A stretch of 64,000 nucleotides of DNA from Clostridiales bacterium Firm_16 (GCA_001604185.1 LVAV01000043.1:124001-188000); one strand, 5' to 3'; shown: positions 1 through 9,292, numbered from the stretch's first letter. Notes: generated by a model from the letters alone, not told the origin. Program-made: numbers and translations.

Positions 1-269
1 GTGATCCACCGCTTAAAAACAAATCTGCCCGCCGACTCGCTTTCTTTCTTCTTGTTGAAGATCGTAGCAAGCCCGTAGGCAGATATAAATGCGAATATAG
101 GTACGCAGACCCGGGCAAGTACTGCAAGCTCGATCACCAGAGACTGGGGCAGCCAGGTATGCATATTGTAGGTGGAGAAATACTCCGGCCGGTAGCACAT
201 GTGATGAAAGCAGAGAAGGATAATCGCTATTCCTTTTACTCTCGCAGAATCATCCTTACCGAATTGCAT
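1..269 (-). CDS. Acyltransferase 3 family membrane protein, N-terminal part (cut by window edge)
   Basis: About 89 residues are visible, read from ATG at 267-269 down to base 1. A GGAGG sits 8 bases before this ATG. The protein opens with a short polar segment (MQFGKDDSARVKGIAIILL), then CFHHMCYRPEYF, then a second hydrophobic stretch around VCVPIFAFISAYGLA. This pattern, first membrane helix with a conserved His-His followed by a second helix, is typical of the OafA/acyltransferase 3 family, which moves acyl groups onto surface sugars. It is the last visible gene of the operon running from 4,822 and follows the GNAT gene after 50 bases. The family is inferred from the N-terminus only. Confidence 0.72.
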   Translation of the reverse strand, partial: MQFGKDDSARVKGIAIILLCFHHMCYRPEYFSTYNMHTWLPQSLVIELAVLARVCVPIFAFISAYGLATIFNKKKESESAGRFVFKRWI

Positions 270-319
270 TACCGGATCCTCCAGGCTGTTCTTGGTCTTG
301 CATCGGAGCGTTCAGAGGA

Positions 320-985
320 TCAGACCTTCTTCAGGAAAATGTCCGACGGCTCCGAGAACACAGCTCCCAGGGCAGAATAGAGATTCATGACCGGACAGTT
401 CACAGTCGAGATCCATCCGATCAGCTGCTTACCGCCACGGGAAGCATATTCCTTTACCAGGAAGTTATAAAGCGAGATCGCCGCACCGGTCATACGATAC
501 TTCTCATCTACCGCTGCCAGCTTGATCTCGAAGACCTTCTCCTCGATCTCGGTGATACCGGCGAAGCCGATCGGTGCATCCTTATAAAGAACCACGAAAT
601 ACTCCTGGATCTCACCCATTCTGTGACGGATCACAGAAGAGGCCAGGTCATCGTTATATTCTCTGGAAATATGGAAACGACGGTCAACCGGGAAGCTCTT
701 CTTCGCAATGGCGAAGATCTCTTCTTCCTTGTCCGTAACCGATACGACCTGCTGACGGATCTTCTTATCGATATCCGGGTCGATACGCTTAAGGTTAATG
801 GATACTTTCAGCATCCGGTCTGCACGGAAGAAGCCCTTCTTCTCCAGGTCATCCTGGAATTCATACTTAGCCGGCGTCTTCACACGGATGTAGTCACATC
901 CGTCCAGCGGGAAATCCGTAACTTCATCCGTTACGATCTCACGCAATACAAAATTCTCGATTTTCTCTTCTTTACTGGTAAACAT
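320..985 (-). CDS. GNAT family N-acyltransferase
   Basis: This 221-residue protein has a GNAT fold in its C-terminal two thirds: FVVLYKDAPIGFAGI (beta 4), then FEIKLAAVDEKYRMTGAAISLYNFLV, which is the acyl-CoA binding beta 4-alpha 3 region with a degenerate R/Q-x-x-G-x-A signature (YRMTGAA), and a closing VNCPVMNLYSALGAVF like the beta 6/alpha 4 region of sugar N-acetyltransferases such as WecD. The N-terminal 70 residues look like the extra lobe of that group. It lies between the acyl carrier protein gene and the membrane acyltransferase in one minus-strand operon. Acylation of an amino sugar or aminoacyl substrate is inferred; the donor could be CoA or the neighbouring ACP. Confidence 0.75.
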   Translation of the reverse strand: MFTSKEEKIENFVLREIVTDEVTDFPLDGCDYIRVKTPAKYEFQDDLEKKGFFRADRMLKVSINLKRIDPDIDKKIRQQVVSVTDKEEEIFAIAKKSFPVDRRFHISREYNDDLASSVIRHRMGEIQEYFVVLYKDAPIGFAGITEIEEKVFEIKLAAVDEKYRMTGAAISLYNFLVKEYASRGGKQLIGWISTVNCPVMNLYSALGAVFSEPSDIFLKKV

Positions 986-1035
986 ATTTCCCGCCTAATC
1001 CTTTGTTTCTGCCGTTCAAGTCAGTCACGAAAGGA

Positions 1036-1275
1036 TCAGAATTCTACTCCGTACTTCTTGAGGATCTCCATGCCCTGCTCATAGGACTGGAAGCCCATCA
1101 GGTCGTCATCTTCGAGCATGATGTCGAACTCTTCCTCGATAGCAGCCATCAGGTTCATGTGGCCGATAGAGTCCCAGTTCTCAACAGCTTCGCTTGTGAA
1201 ATCAGCGCCGAGGCTGCCCTCGTCAACACCGAATGTATCTACGAAAATAGAATTATACTTCTCCAGATTATTCAT
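1036..1275 (-). CDS. Acyl carrier protein
   Basis: A 79-residue acidic protein with the phosphopantetheine site ENWDSIGHMNLM; Ser36 is the expected attachment residue. The start is taken at 1275 because GGAGG lies 8 bases upstream; an in-frame start 10 codons earlier lacks such a site. It is not near fab genes but sits inside a surface-glycan type operon between a VOC protein and a GNAT, so it is probably a dedicated carrier for a specialised acyl or aminoacyl group rather than the housekeeping fatty-acid ACP. That specialised role is an inference from context. Confidence 0.85.
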   Translation of the reverse strand: MNNLEKYNSIFVDTFGVDEGSLGADFTSEAVENWDSIGHMNLMAAIEEEFDIMLEDDDLMGFQSYEQGMEILKKYGVEF

Positions 1276-1294
1276 CAAATCTTCCTCCAAAAAA

Positions 1295-1729
1295 TTATTT
1301 CTCAATCAGTTCGATCATGCCTGCGGCCTTGTTATATAAGAAAACCACGTTCTTGTGGAACAGTACTTCAGTGGTCGCCTGCTTGTCATTAATAAGAATA
1401 TAATGCATTTTTCTCAAATCTTCAACCGTTTTATCGATGTCCTCGACCTCGTAGCAGATGTGGTAAGGAATGGCGTCGCTGTAGTTTCCGGCGTTGCCCT
1501 TGATGATGAAATCAACCGGGGACGGCTTCTCACTGTCGAGGCGCTCGATCAGCTCTACCATAACGTCATCGATAGCATTATCCATGAACAGGATCTTGAT
1601 GTTACGCTCATAATCCTCCTGGACATTCTGGTTTCCTACCTTCGGAGATACGCGGTACCCCAGTTCCTCGTACTTCTTGCGGCTCTTCTCAATGTTCTTT
1701 ACATAGACTCCAATGTGATGAATCTTCAT
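1295..1729 (-). CDS. VOC superfamily protein (glyoxalase/methylmalonyl-CoA epimerase-like)
   Basis: A 144-residue single VOC module pair. It begins IHHIGVYVKNIEKSRKKYEELGY, the usual first beta-alpha-beta unit with a metal-ligand His, and has a second unit around IPYHICYEVEDIDKTVEDL and a closing VVFLYNKAAGMIELIEK, where a Glu typically completes the metal site. This is the layout of methylmalonyl-CoA epimerase and glyoxalase I. The start overlaps the end of the upstream PglD-like gene by 4 bases, so the two are translationally coupled. AAGGAG precedes the ATG. In this operon it may isomerise or process an acyl group handed to the ACP; the substrate cannot be read from sequence. Confidence 0.8.
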   Translation of the reverse strand: MKIHHIGVYVKNIEKSRKKYEELGYRVSPKVGNQNVQEDYERNIKILFMDNAIDDVMVELIERLDSEKPSPVDFIIKGNAGNYSDAIPYHICYEVEDIDKTVEDLRKMHYILINDKQATTEVLFHKNVVFLYNKAAGMIELIEK

Positions 1730-2412
1730 ACTTCCGTTCTCCTTGAATTAAATATTTCAAAGCTTGTGCTTTTGATCCGTTTTAGAGGTTCTCTTCTCGG
1801 CGGAACATAAACGTCATATTCCTTCGTATCATTCGTGAGGAAAAGTCCTCCGCCGATAAAAGTGAAGTCAGCGACCTTCACCCGGTTGCTGATGGCCGAG
1901 TGGACTCCGCAGAAGCAGTTGTTCCCGATCTGGGAATAACCTGTCGTAGAGAATCCCGGCGCCAGATAATTCGCATCGCCCATGACCACGTCGTGGTTGA
2001 TATAGGCCTTCGGGCAGATCACGTTGCAGTTACCGATCTGGCCACGGTTGGCAATGATGGCGAACTGCAGGATGATGTTTCCGTCTCCCATGGTCGCGGT
2101 CTTGGAGACCGAGGCTAAGGAATGGATGATATTCTCCAGTTCATAGCCCATGGCTTTCAGCTGGTTATACTTCTCCATTCTCTGGGTGTACATCTTCTTA
2201 CCGGTAAAACCGATGACGAAACTGTACTTATCCTTGTCGAAGATCTTCTCTACATCTTCGTAGGCATAGACCGGCTTATCCCGATAGGTCGGCTCGGTCA
2301 TGTATTTGGCATCCACCACATAGGCGGCAATATTTCTATGATTATCATTCTCGATCGTATCCGCGACCAGATCCGAGAAATCACCGGTTCCGACAACAAC
2401 GATATCTTTCAT
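1726..2412 (-). CDS. PglD/NeuD-like sugar O/N-acyltransferase (left-handed beta-helix)
   Basis: 228 residues. The N-terminus MKDIVVVGTGDFSDLVADTI is the Rossmann-like PglN domain found in PglD/NeuD proteins (G-x-G-x-x-x). From about residue 95 the chain becomes hexapeptide-repeat beta-helix (ATMGDGNIILQFAIIANRGQ and onward through NHDVVMGDANYLAPG and GNNCFCGVHSAIS), which builds the acyl-CoA site; the His in INHDVV is the likely catalytic base. PglD family members acetylate UDP-amino sugars. Here the gene follows a PLP aminotransferase by only 4 bases, which matches the aminate-then-acylate order of such pathways. AGGAG precedes the start. Confidence 0.82.
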   Translation of the reverse strand: MKDIVVVGTGDFSDLVADTIENDNHRNIAAYVVDAKYMTEPTYRDKPVYAYEDVEKIFDKDKYSFVIGFTGKKMYTQRMEKYNQLKAMGYELENIIHSLASVSKTATMGDGNIILQFAIIANRGQIGNCNVICPKAYINHDVVMGDANYLAPGFSTTGYSQIGNNCFCGVHSAISNRVKVADFTFIGGGLFLTNDTKEYDVYVPPRREPLKRIKSTSFEIFNSRRTEV

Positions 2413-2416
2413 ACTC

Positions 2417-3403
2417 TCACTCCTGCATCAGTCCGATAATCTTATCGCAAATAAATTCCATATCTTCTACATCATATCTCTGATCCACCGGGAGACAGAG
2501 ACAGTTCGCCGAAAGCTTGTACTCCGGAAGTCCTTCGAACTCCGGCACGATCAGTTCTTTCCATAACGTAGGAACGAAGATCTTCTTTTCGATCAGCGCC
2601 CTTCGATAATCCTTCTTACACAGCAACGGATAGCAATACGCATGAGTCGAGACCGCTTCCGGTTTCAGCTGCTGATACGGCGCCATCTTCTCATGTACGA
2701 ACTCGAAGTTGCGCGCTCTCTTACTCTCGATCCGGGAATAGTCCGCACTCTTAAGGATCGCCGTCGTCAGCGGAGACATGAGCTTTCTTTCCACACTCAA
2801 GGCCTCTTCGTGTTCCACGCTTTCCTTATAGACCGCATTCGTACCCAGTTCCACAGACTTGCAGATATATCCGATCTGGTCACCGGAGTAAGACATCTCC
2901 AGTTCCGGACGGACCTGGTCCTGTCCGATCAGATACCCGCCGTCAGACACGCCGACGAACTTTCTGCAGGAATAAACATTCAGGATCCCCTTCTCCATCA
3001 CCGGCGGGCAGAAGAATGCCTGCGCATTATCGATGATGATGTTCTTCTTCCCCTTCACGTATTCCCGGACCTGCTGATCCAGTATGCCATAGTAATTGAC
3101 CAGGATCACGGAATCGTCCTCTCCCTGAAGAATATCCAGCGGCATCAGGTCCTCACCTACGTGATAAGGTAGAAATTCAAAGCCGGAAAGCCATTCCGAG
3201 TGAAAAGCACTCCACACCGAAGGGCAGTAGAAATAAGGTGCCCAGACCCTCTTCTTTCCCAGCGACAGGATCGCGGCGTAAAGCGCAGTCGTACCGGAGT
3301 TATATCGGGAGATACAACCTTCCTTCTGATCGGAAAAATATTCTGTTCCATTATGGAGTTCCAATGGCAGGAAACCGCCATAAGAATCCTTTTCAATGTA
3401 CAT
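2417..3403 (-). CDS. DegT/DnrJ-like PLP-dependent sugar aminotransferase
   Basis: 328 residues of fold type I PLP enzyme. RYNSGTTALYAAILSL matches the phosphate-binding SGT-A element, IIIDNAQAFF carries the Asp125 that holds the pyridine nitrogen, and VYSCRKFVGVSDGGYL holds the Schiff-base Lys148 in the S-x-R-K-x-x-x-x-x-D-G context typical of the divergent DegT-like branch. It is shorter than classical DegT proteins (about 370). With the flippase upstream and the PglD-like acyltransferase downstream, amination of a nucleotide-linked keto sugar is likely. AAGGAG precedes the ATG. Confidence 0.8.
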   Translation of the reverse strand: MYIEKDSYGGFLPLELHNGTEYFSDQKEGCISRYNSGTTALYAAILSLGKKRVWAPYFYCPSVWSAFHSEWLSGFEFLPYHVGEDLMPLDILQGEDDSVILVNYYGILDQQVREYVKGKKNIIIDNAQAFFCPPVMEKGILNVYSCRKFVGVSDGGYLIGQDQVRPELEMSYSGDQIGYICKSVELGTNAVYKESVEHEEALSVERKLMSPLTTAILKSADYSRIESKRARNFEFVHEKMAPYQQLKPEAVSTHAYCYPLLCKKDYRRALIEKKIFVPTLWKELIVPEFEGLPEYKLSANCLCLPVDQRYDVEDMEFICDKIIGLMQE

Positions 3404-3487
3404 GTTCGTTTCTCCTTTGAACGCTTGCGGTCACACCAGGAACATTATACCAGAGATTGTCAAGAATATCCCTGTTTTCAGGGGAAA

Positions 3488-4822
3488 TCACGCCTTGACC
3501 TGCTCCGTCTCTTCCGACGGAACCGGGTCTTTCTTCTTTGCCTTTACGTGTACACCGATCAGGAAGATCGCAGTAAAGATGATGCTAAGCAGGATCATCA
3601 AGGACAGATACAGTACAGAAGCGCCCATGATCTCGTAACGCTCGACCACCGGATTGGCCAGAAGCAGTGCCATGAGAGCTACAAATCCATAACCGTACAT
3701 GGTGAACTGCTGACAGCGGATGATGGTAATAACCGCCCACAGGAAACCGGTCAGACCGAGGAATCCGCCACCCAGTACCAGGATCACAAGCGGGATCCGG
3801 TACGGTGCCATGTCTGTGTTAAAGAGGATCGACAGCACCGGTGTACCCAGCAGGAATGCACCTGCCACGCAGACGAAGCTGATGCCGGCCAGAATGAATA
3901 CCTGACGGAGCGTTCTCTTCTTGAAACCACGGACATCTCTCTCCTGCCACATCTTCGAAAGCTTGAACATCTGCGGCATAAAGATAAAGTTATTCAGAAG
4001 TCCGACAACAAAAACAGGCATAGCTATGTATCCATAGCATGCCTGTAATTGGGATGTCAGTTTCGCATCGATAGCATATTTCGGCGCGTTACCGATGTAG
4101 AAAGACAGGAAAGAACCTGCGCACAGCGGCAGACAGCGCAACATCAGACTTCTCACCTTGGTGCCGATCAGACGGTCCGGATCCGCGGAATCTGCATCTT
4201 CTGCAGATGTATGGATCTTGGAGATATGAGACGTCCAATATGTAAAGACCATGAAGACCAACAGAGAGAACACCGTGGAAGCAACCAGGGAAACCAGGAA
4301 GTTTCTGGTGACGATCAGGCAGGCACCGAAGCTTATGATAAGCAGGATCATACGGATCGTCAGACAGCGGCCCGCAACATCCAGACGGTTGTTCTGCTGG
4401 TATTGTCCGTGATAGACATTTTCCAGTGCATCGACGGCCTTCTGCAGTACCATCCAGATCATGATCCAGATCTTCTCGGACGCATAACTGTTCGTGTAGG
4501 CGGCATAGGCGATATACGCACCCGCCGTGACCAGCATCAGCACCACCGAGATCAGTCGTGCGTAGTAATACTCCTTGAAGGAATACTTCTTCTTAATGTC
4601 CGATACCTGGTAATTACGTACACCGTAGTTACCCATGCAGAGAAAGAGGCTGGCATTGGCGTAGGCGATGGTAAACACACCTGCCGCGTCCTGTCCGATC
4701 GTTCTCGTGATTATCATCAGCAGAATAACCGACTGGAATGCATTCAGCATGCTTCCTGCCATATTCCACATGTAACTGTTCTTCTCAATATTCTTATCAT
4801 TCAGAAAAAATGACTTGATCAT
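3488..4822 (-). CDS. Polysaccharide flippase (Wzx/MOP superfamily)
   Basis: 444 residues with about 12-14 hydrophobic segments and few charged residues within them, starting after a short cytoplasmic N-terminus (NMAGSMLNAFQSVILLMIITRTIG). GNYGVRNYQVSD in loop 2 resembles the conserved loop of lipid-linked oligosaccharide flippases. The family flips undecaprenyl-linked sugars across the membrane. It is the first gene of the seven-gene minus-strand operon and its own promoter lies just upstream (4869-4897). A charged C-terminal tail (KAKKKDPVPSEETEQ) follows the last helix. Confidence 0.8.
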   Translation of the reverse strand: MIKSFFLNDKNIEKNSYMWNMAGSMLNAFQSVILLMIITRTIGQDAAGVFTIAYANASLFLCMGNYGVRNYQVSDIKKKYSFKEYYYARLISVVLMLVTAGAYIAYAAYTNSYASEKIWIMIWMVLQKAVDALENVYHGQYQQNNRLDVAGRCLTIRMILLIISFGACLIVTRNFLVSLVASTVFSLLVFMVFTYWTSHISKIHTSAEDADSADPDRLIGTKVRSLMLRCLPLCAGSFLSFYIGNAPKYAIDAKLTSQLQACYGYIAMPVFVVGLLNNFIFMPQMFKLSKMWQERDVRGFKKRTLRQVFILAGISFVCVAGAFLLGTPVLSILFNTDMAPYRIPLVILVLGGGFLGLTGFLWAVITIIRCQQFTMYGYGFVALMALLLANPVVERYEIMGASVLYLSLMILLSIIFTAIFLIGVHVKAKKKDPVPSEETEQVKA

Positions 4823-4868
4823 GATCCCCCGCTCGATTTCCTATAAAGTCCGCAAACAGCGTCATTGT

Positions 4869-4897
4869 ATTATCCTACATAATCCCTAGGAAATCAA
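4869..4897 (-). promoter_or_regulatory. Probable sigma-A promoter of the flippase operon
   Basis: Read on the minus strand, TTGATT (4892-4897) and GATAAT (4869-4874) are separated by 17 bases, upstream of the flippase start at 4822. No clear T-tailed hairpin separates it from the end of clpC, so some read-through from clpC is possible. Confidence 0.5.
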
Positions 4898-4907
4898 GCG
4901 TTTCCGC

Positions 4908-7571
4908 TTATTCCTCAACAGCATTTGAGACAAGGACTTTTGCTTCTTTTTTACGGATCACGATTTCATCGTTTTCCACATCCACCACAGCGGTGCAGCC
5001 TGCCTCAACAATGCGGTCCAGCAGGGCTTCGGAGAACTTATCCTCAACCATGGACTGGATGACTCTCTTCAGCGGTCTTGCACCATACTGCGGGTCATAG
5101 CCCTTCTTGGCCAGGAATTCTCTTGCCTCGTCGGTGAGCTCGATATCGATACCCAGCTCCTTGACGCGCTTGGACAGACCGGATGCCAGCAGATCTACGA
5201 TCTTCAGGATCGACTGCTTACCCAGCATTCTGAAGAAGATGATCTCATCTACACGGTTGATGAACTCCGGATTGAAGGCCTTCTTCAGTTCCTCCAGCAC
5301 AAGCTCCTTGGCCTCGCTGTAGGACTTGCCTCCATAGAGCTTCTCGGCATCTGCCTCATCGGCAAACGGATCGTCCTTCTTCTCACTCGGGATCGAGAAT
5401 CCGATATGACGTCCTGCGGAAGTTGTCAGCATTCTGGCACCGATATTGGATGTCATGATGATGATGGTATTCTTGAAGTCCACCACGCGGCCCTGACCAT
5501 CGGTCAGACGACCGTCGTCCAGGATCTGCAGCATGGAGTTGAAGATCTCCGGATGTGCCTTCTCGATCTCATCGAAAAGCACTACCGAATAAGGATGTCT
5601 GCGGACCTTCTCGGTGAGCTGGCCACCCTCGTCGTATCCGACATAACCCGGCGGCGAACCGATGAGCTTGGCCACATCGTGTTTCTCCATAAACTCGGAC
5701 ATATCAACACGGATCAAGGCATTCTCATTACCGAACATGACCTCTGCCAGTGCTTTTGCCAGCTCCGTCTTACCGACACCGGTAGTACCCAGGAAGATAA
5801 AGGAACCGGACGGACGCTTCGGATCTTTCAGGCCAAGACGGCTTCTGCGGATCGCCTTGGCGATGGCGCTGACCGCCTCATCCTGACCGATGACACGCTT
5901 CTTCAGTTCTTCTTCCAGTGTCTTCAGACGCTCGGCATCGCTCTCCGTGATCTTCTTGACCGGGATACCTGTCCAGTTGGCCACGATATCGGCAATGTCG
6001 TCCGGAGTCAGGGACAGTTCCTGCTTCTCCTTGGAGCTTACCACCTGCTGACGCAGTGTGCTGAGTTTCTCTTCCAGAACGGTTTCTTCATCACGAAGTT
6101 TCTGGGCCGTCTCGAAATCCTGGTTCATGACGGCTTCCTGCTTCAGACGCATGATCTCATTGATCCGCTCACCGATCTTCTTGGTCTCGTCCGGCTCGGT
6201 GGATGACTTGATACGCAGACGGGAAGCCGCCTCATCGATCAGGTCAATAGCCTTATCCGGCAGGAAACGATCCGTGATATAACGGCTGCTGAGGATGACC
6301 GCCGCATCGATGGCATCGTCGGAGATCTTGATTCCGTGATGCTCTTCGAACTTACTGCGGATACCCTTGAGGATCAAGATCGCATCCGTCGTGCTGGGTT
6401 CCTTGACCAGTACCTGCTGGAAACGACGCTCCAGTGCGGAGTCCTTCTCAATATGTTTTCTGTACTCATCCAGTGTGGTCGCACCGATAACATGCAGTTC
6501 ACCACGGGCCAGAAGCGGCTTGAGCATATTGGCCGCATCCATAGCACCGTCTGCATTACCGGCACCCATGATGGTGTGAAGTTCATCGATAAAGAGAATC
6601 ACGTCACCGGACTTGGTTGCTTCTTCCAGGCCCTTCTTGAAACGCTCTTCGAATTCACCACGGTACTTGGTACCGGCTACCATCGAAGCCAGATCCAGAG
6701 AGAGTACTCTCTTTCCGGCCAGCAGGTCCGGTACATCGTTATCTACGATCTTCTGGGCCAGACCCTCTGCGATGGCTGTCTTACCGACGCCCGGTTCACC
6801 GATCAGGCACGGGTTATTCTTCGTGCGGCGTACCAGGATCTGCATAACACGAGAGATCTCCTCTTCGCGGCCGATGACCGGATCGATGCGTCCTTCCTTG
6901 GCTTCCGCTGTCAGATCTTTGCAATACTTATCGAGGATCTTGGTCTTTCCGTCCTTGCCGGTTCCGCTCTTCTTGCCGGCAGAGGCACGGTTCTTGCGCT
7001 CTGCATTGAAGAAGCGGGCTACCGGATCTGTCGGCTCATCTTCGTTCTCATCCTCGTTCTCCTCTTCATCGCTGTCTTCATCCGTATCCTCATCGCTGGT
7101 ATAGTTGGCCACCGCTGCACGGTTCTTGATGATCTCCACCAGCTCCGACATGGCAGAAGGTGTATCGAAATGGCAGTAGACCAGGATATTGGCCGCCGTG
7201 CTCTGGCCATCCTTCAGGATCGCCATCAGGACATGCTCCGGCTCCACAACGCCACGGGACGTACGTCTGGCCAGGTATTCTGCCAGATAAAGCAGTCTCT
7301 TGGTACGGTTGGTGCAGTGAGCGAAGATCTCATTCGGATCATCCTCTCTTGCGACAAAAGCACCCGGCTCTCTTCCTGTCAGTTTAATGATCTCTTCCAT
7401 GACTTCTTTCTGGCTGGCACCATACTTCTCCAGCAAAGAATACGAAGGATCCATGGATTCATCGGTCAGTGCCAGAAGCACATGTTCCGTTCCGATAAAG
7501 TTCAGGTTAAAAGATACTGCATACATGTGTGCATGAGACAGCATCATCATCGTTCTCTTGGAAATATTCAT
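4908..7571 (-). CDS. clpC: ATP-dependent Clp protease ATP-binding subunit ClpC
   Basis: An 887-residue HSP100 unfoldase that feeds substrates to ClpP. The N domain (1-150) has two Clp_N repeats, with Glu of GTEH (29) and PEH (112) where phospho-arginine binds in Bacillus ClpC. D1 holds Walker A GEPGVGKT (258-265) and Walker B FIDE; a UVR-type M domain ([11 protein letters not shown]) sits mid-chain, and D2 has GTTGVGKT near 595 and [14 protein letters not shown]. The chain is longer than the usual 810-820 residues, mainly from a very acidic linker at 159-180 and a [13 protein letters not shown] insertion in D2. Fourth gene of the ctsR operon, 15 bases after mcsB, with a GGAGG site. Confidence 0.97.
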   Translation of the reverse strand: MNISKRTMMMLSHAHMYAVSFNLNFIGTEHVLLALTDESMDPSYSLLEKYGASQKEVMEEIIKLTGREPGAFVAREDDPNEIFAHCTNRTKRLLYLAEYLARRTSRGVVEPEHVLMAILKDGQSTAANILVYCHFDTPSAMSELVEIIKNRAAVANYTSDEDTDEDSDEEENEDENEDEPTDPVARFFNAERKNRASAGKKSGTGKDGKTKILDKYCKDLTAEAKEGRIDPVIGREEEISRVMQILVRRTKNNPCLIGEPGVGKTAIAEGLAQKIVDNDVPDLLAGKRVLSLDLASMVAGTKYRGEFEERFKKGLEEATKSGDVILFIDELHTIMGAGNADGAMDAANMLKPLLARGELHVIGATTLDEYRKHIEKDSALERRFQQVLVKEPSTTDAILILKGIRSKFEEHHGIKISDDAIDAAVILSSRYITDRFLPDKAIDLIDEAASRLRIKSSTEPDETKKIGERINEIMRLKQEAVMNQDFETAQKLRDEETVLEEKLSTLRQQVVSSKEKQELSLTPDDIADIVANWTGIPVKKITESDAERLKTLEEELKKRVIGQDEAVSAIAKAIRRSRLGLKDPKRPSGSFIFLGTTGVGKTELAKALAEVMFGNENALIRVDMSEFMEKHDVAKLIGSPPGYVGYDEGGQLTEKVRRHPYSVVLFDEIEKAHPEIFNSMLQILDDGRLTDGQGRVVDFKNTIIIMTSNIGARMLTTSAGRHIGFSIPSEKKDDPFADEADAEKLYGGKSYSEAKELVLEELKKAFNPEFINRVDEIIFFRMLGKQSILKIVDLLASGLSKRVKELGIDIELTDEAREFLAKKGYDPQYGARPLKRVIQSMVEDKFSEALLDRIVEAGCTAVVDVENDEIVIRKKEAKVLVSNAVEE

Positions 7572-7586
7572 AGGTCATCCCTCCTC

Positions 7587-8615
7587 TTACTCGCTTATTT
7601 TGTTCAGCAGAGCCTCTCTTACGAACTCTGCACGTTTCAGGTCGATCTCGTGGGCTTCCAGTACTTTCCCACAACGTTTCTGTACCGATGCATCTCCGAT
7701 GGTATTCAGAAGAAGCATCAGTCTTCTCTCATCTACTTCCTTCAGGAAGCCGCAGGCCACACCCAGTCGCAGGTCGCTTAAGCGGTTCATGGCTTCCTTC
7801 TGTTTCAGTACCCTGGCATATGTCAGTTCACCGAAAGAACGGTATACCCGGTCTTCCAGTTTATCTTTATTCTTCTCATAGAACTGGGAACGGAGTTCTC
7901 TCTCCCAGGAAATCACTTCATTGATCGTTCTTGCGAAATTCTGAAGCGTCGTCTCTTCTGAGATTCCCAGAGTAATGGTATTCGAGATCTGGTAGATATT
8001 CCCCGCCGGCTGGCTCTTCTCACCATACACGCCACGAACAGTATATCCTGCCTTAGACAGAGAATCCGTCAAAGCCGGCATCCGTTCCAGCATCGTGATC
8101 GCCGGAAGCTGTACCATTACGGAAGCCCGAAGTCCCGTACCCGTGTTACTCGGATAGGCCGTCAGGAATCCGTATTTTCTGGAGAAAGCCATCGGCAGTT
8201 TCTCTTCCAGATATACCGCCAGCTTCTCCGCCTGCTTATAAGTATTCTCCAGTGCAAATCCCGGTGCCATCACCTGGATCCGCAGATGGTCCTCTTCGTT
8301 GACCATTACGCTTATATTCTCGTCCTGGGAAATAAAGGCACTTTGTCCTTCCATTCCCTGGGCCAGGTCCTCTGAGATCAGATGTTTCTCGATCAGAGCC
8401 CGTCTGTCCGTATCGGGAAGCGGCGCGATATCCATTCGCATCAAGCTGCTTCCCGGATACTTAAGAAGAACATCTGATGTCAGATTCAGGACTTTCTTTC
8501 TCTCTTCATCGTCCATACGATTCGGGAAATGCATTCCCTTCAGATTCCTTGCCAGACGGATTCGGCTGGAAAGTACGATATCGCTGTCCGGTCCGGCTTC
8601 TAAATACCAACTCAT
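7587..8615 (-). CDS. mcsB: Protein arginine kinase McsB (active-site Cys replaced by Tyr)
   Basis: 342 residues of phosphagen-kinase fold. LSSRIRLARNL at the N-terminus binds phosphate, NEEDHLR (106-112) contains the catalytic loop Glu, and GTGLRASVMVQLP plus ISNTITLGISEE complete the ATP site. McsB phosphorylates arginines to mark proteins for ClpCP and inactivates CtsR. The segment LTAYPSNTGTG has Tyr154 where Bacillus subtilis McsB has Cys167 (in S-C-P-T-N), the residue mutated to make kinase-dead protein. Whether this form is active is open. The gene overlaps mcsA by 4 bases and precedes clpC. Confidence 0.93.
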   Translation of the reverse strand: MSWYLEAGPDSDIVLSSRIRLARNLKGMHFPNRMDDEERKKVLNLTSDVLLKYPGSSLMRMDIAPLPDTDRRALIEKHLISEDLAQGMEGQSAFISQDENISVMVNEEDHLRIQVMAPGFALENTYKQAEKLAVYLEEKLPMAFSRKYGFLTAYPSNTGTGLRASVMVQLPAITMLERMPALTDSLSKAGYTVRGVYGEKSQPAGNIYQISNTITLGISEETTLQNFARTINEVISWERELRSQFYEKNKDKLEDRVYRSFGELTYARVLKQKEAMNRLSDLRLGVACGFLKEVDERRLMLLLNTIGDASVQKRCGKVLEAHEIDLKRAEFVREALLNKISE

Positions 8616-9277
8616 TTCTTTCCCTCCTCCTCTTTCTTCAAGGCCTGGATCTCATCTCTGAGCTTTGCCGCCTCCAGGTAGTTCTCTTCCTGTACGGCCT
8701 TCTTAAGAAGTGCTTCTTTTTCCAGGATCGTCTTTCTCTTTTCTTTCTCTTCATCGGAAAGACCGGCCATCGCATCGCTCTCAGTCTCTACCTGATGGAT
8801 CTTGCCATCCTCCATCGGAGAAGTTCCGATCTCTCCTTCTTTCCCCGGGATCCTTCCTACATGCTTCATGCCCATCTGGGTACGCATGAACACCGGATCG
8901 ATCCTCTCGGAGAAAGTCTCATAGCAGTCCGGGCATCCCAGGAAACCGCTCTTGGTAAACTGTCCCAGCGTTGTGCCGCAGGTCGGACATGCCAGGGAAG
9001 CCCCCTGATCCAGCATGCCTTCCAGTCCTAATCCGAATGGTGCTTCAAAAGCACTGGCCAGGAAATCCAGTGGACTGGACACGGAGGACCCCAGCGGGTT
9101 CGGTATCCCGTCTCCCAGCATACTTCCGAATAATCCGCCTGTGAGGCTGCCCGGCATCGTGATGCCCAGCTGACGTGCACATTCATCGCACAGCATCAGC
9201 ATCTGCGGCGCCTTACCGGTGGTCTGCTTCATTATCTTTACATTCGCTTCTCTTTCCTTACAACGTTGACATTTCAT
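8612..9277 (-). CDS. mcsA: McsA, zinc-binding activator of McsB with UVR domain
   Basis: 221 residues. Four CxxC pairs are visible: MKCQRCKERE, CDEC, CPTC and CPDC, which form the zinc sites that activate McsB. The C-terminus (NYLEAAKLRDEIQALKKEE) is a UVR motif, as in UvrB/UvrC and ClpC. Between the first two and last two zinc pairs lies a glycine- and proline-rich stretch of about 55 residues, longer than usual. It follows ctsR by 15 bases and overlaps mcsB. Confidence 0.94.
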   Translation of the reverse strand: MKCQRCKEREANVKIMKQTTGKAPQMLMLCDECARQLGITMPGSLTGGLFGSMLGDGIPNPLGSSVSSPLDFLASAFEAPFGLGLEGMLDQGASLACPTCGTTLGQFTKSGFLGCPDCYETFSERIDPVFMRTQMGMKHVGRIPGKEGEIGTSPMEDGKIHQVETESDAMAGLSDEEKEKRKTILEKEALLKKAVQEENYLEAAKLRDEIQALKKEEEGKK

Positions 9278-9292
9278 GTTCAGTCCCTCCCT

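Noticed and set aside
13-198. Small minus-strand frame of 61 codons at the left edge
   Set aside because: It is out of frame with the membrane acyltransferase N-terminus (1-269), which has the family motif and a proper ribosome-binding site.
3444-3463. TTGACA (minus, 3458-3463) and TATAAT (3444-3449) before the aminotransferase gene
   Set aside because: Spacing is only 8 bases, so they cannot serve one promoter; the TATAAT has no good -35 of its own. The nearby CCCTG-TTTT-CAGGG hairpin also lacks a T-run.
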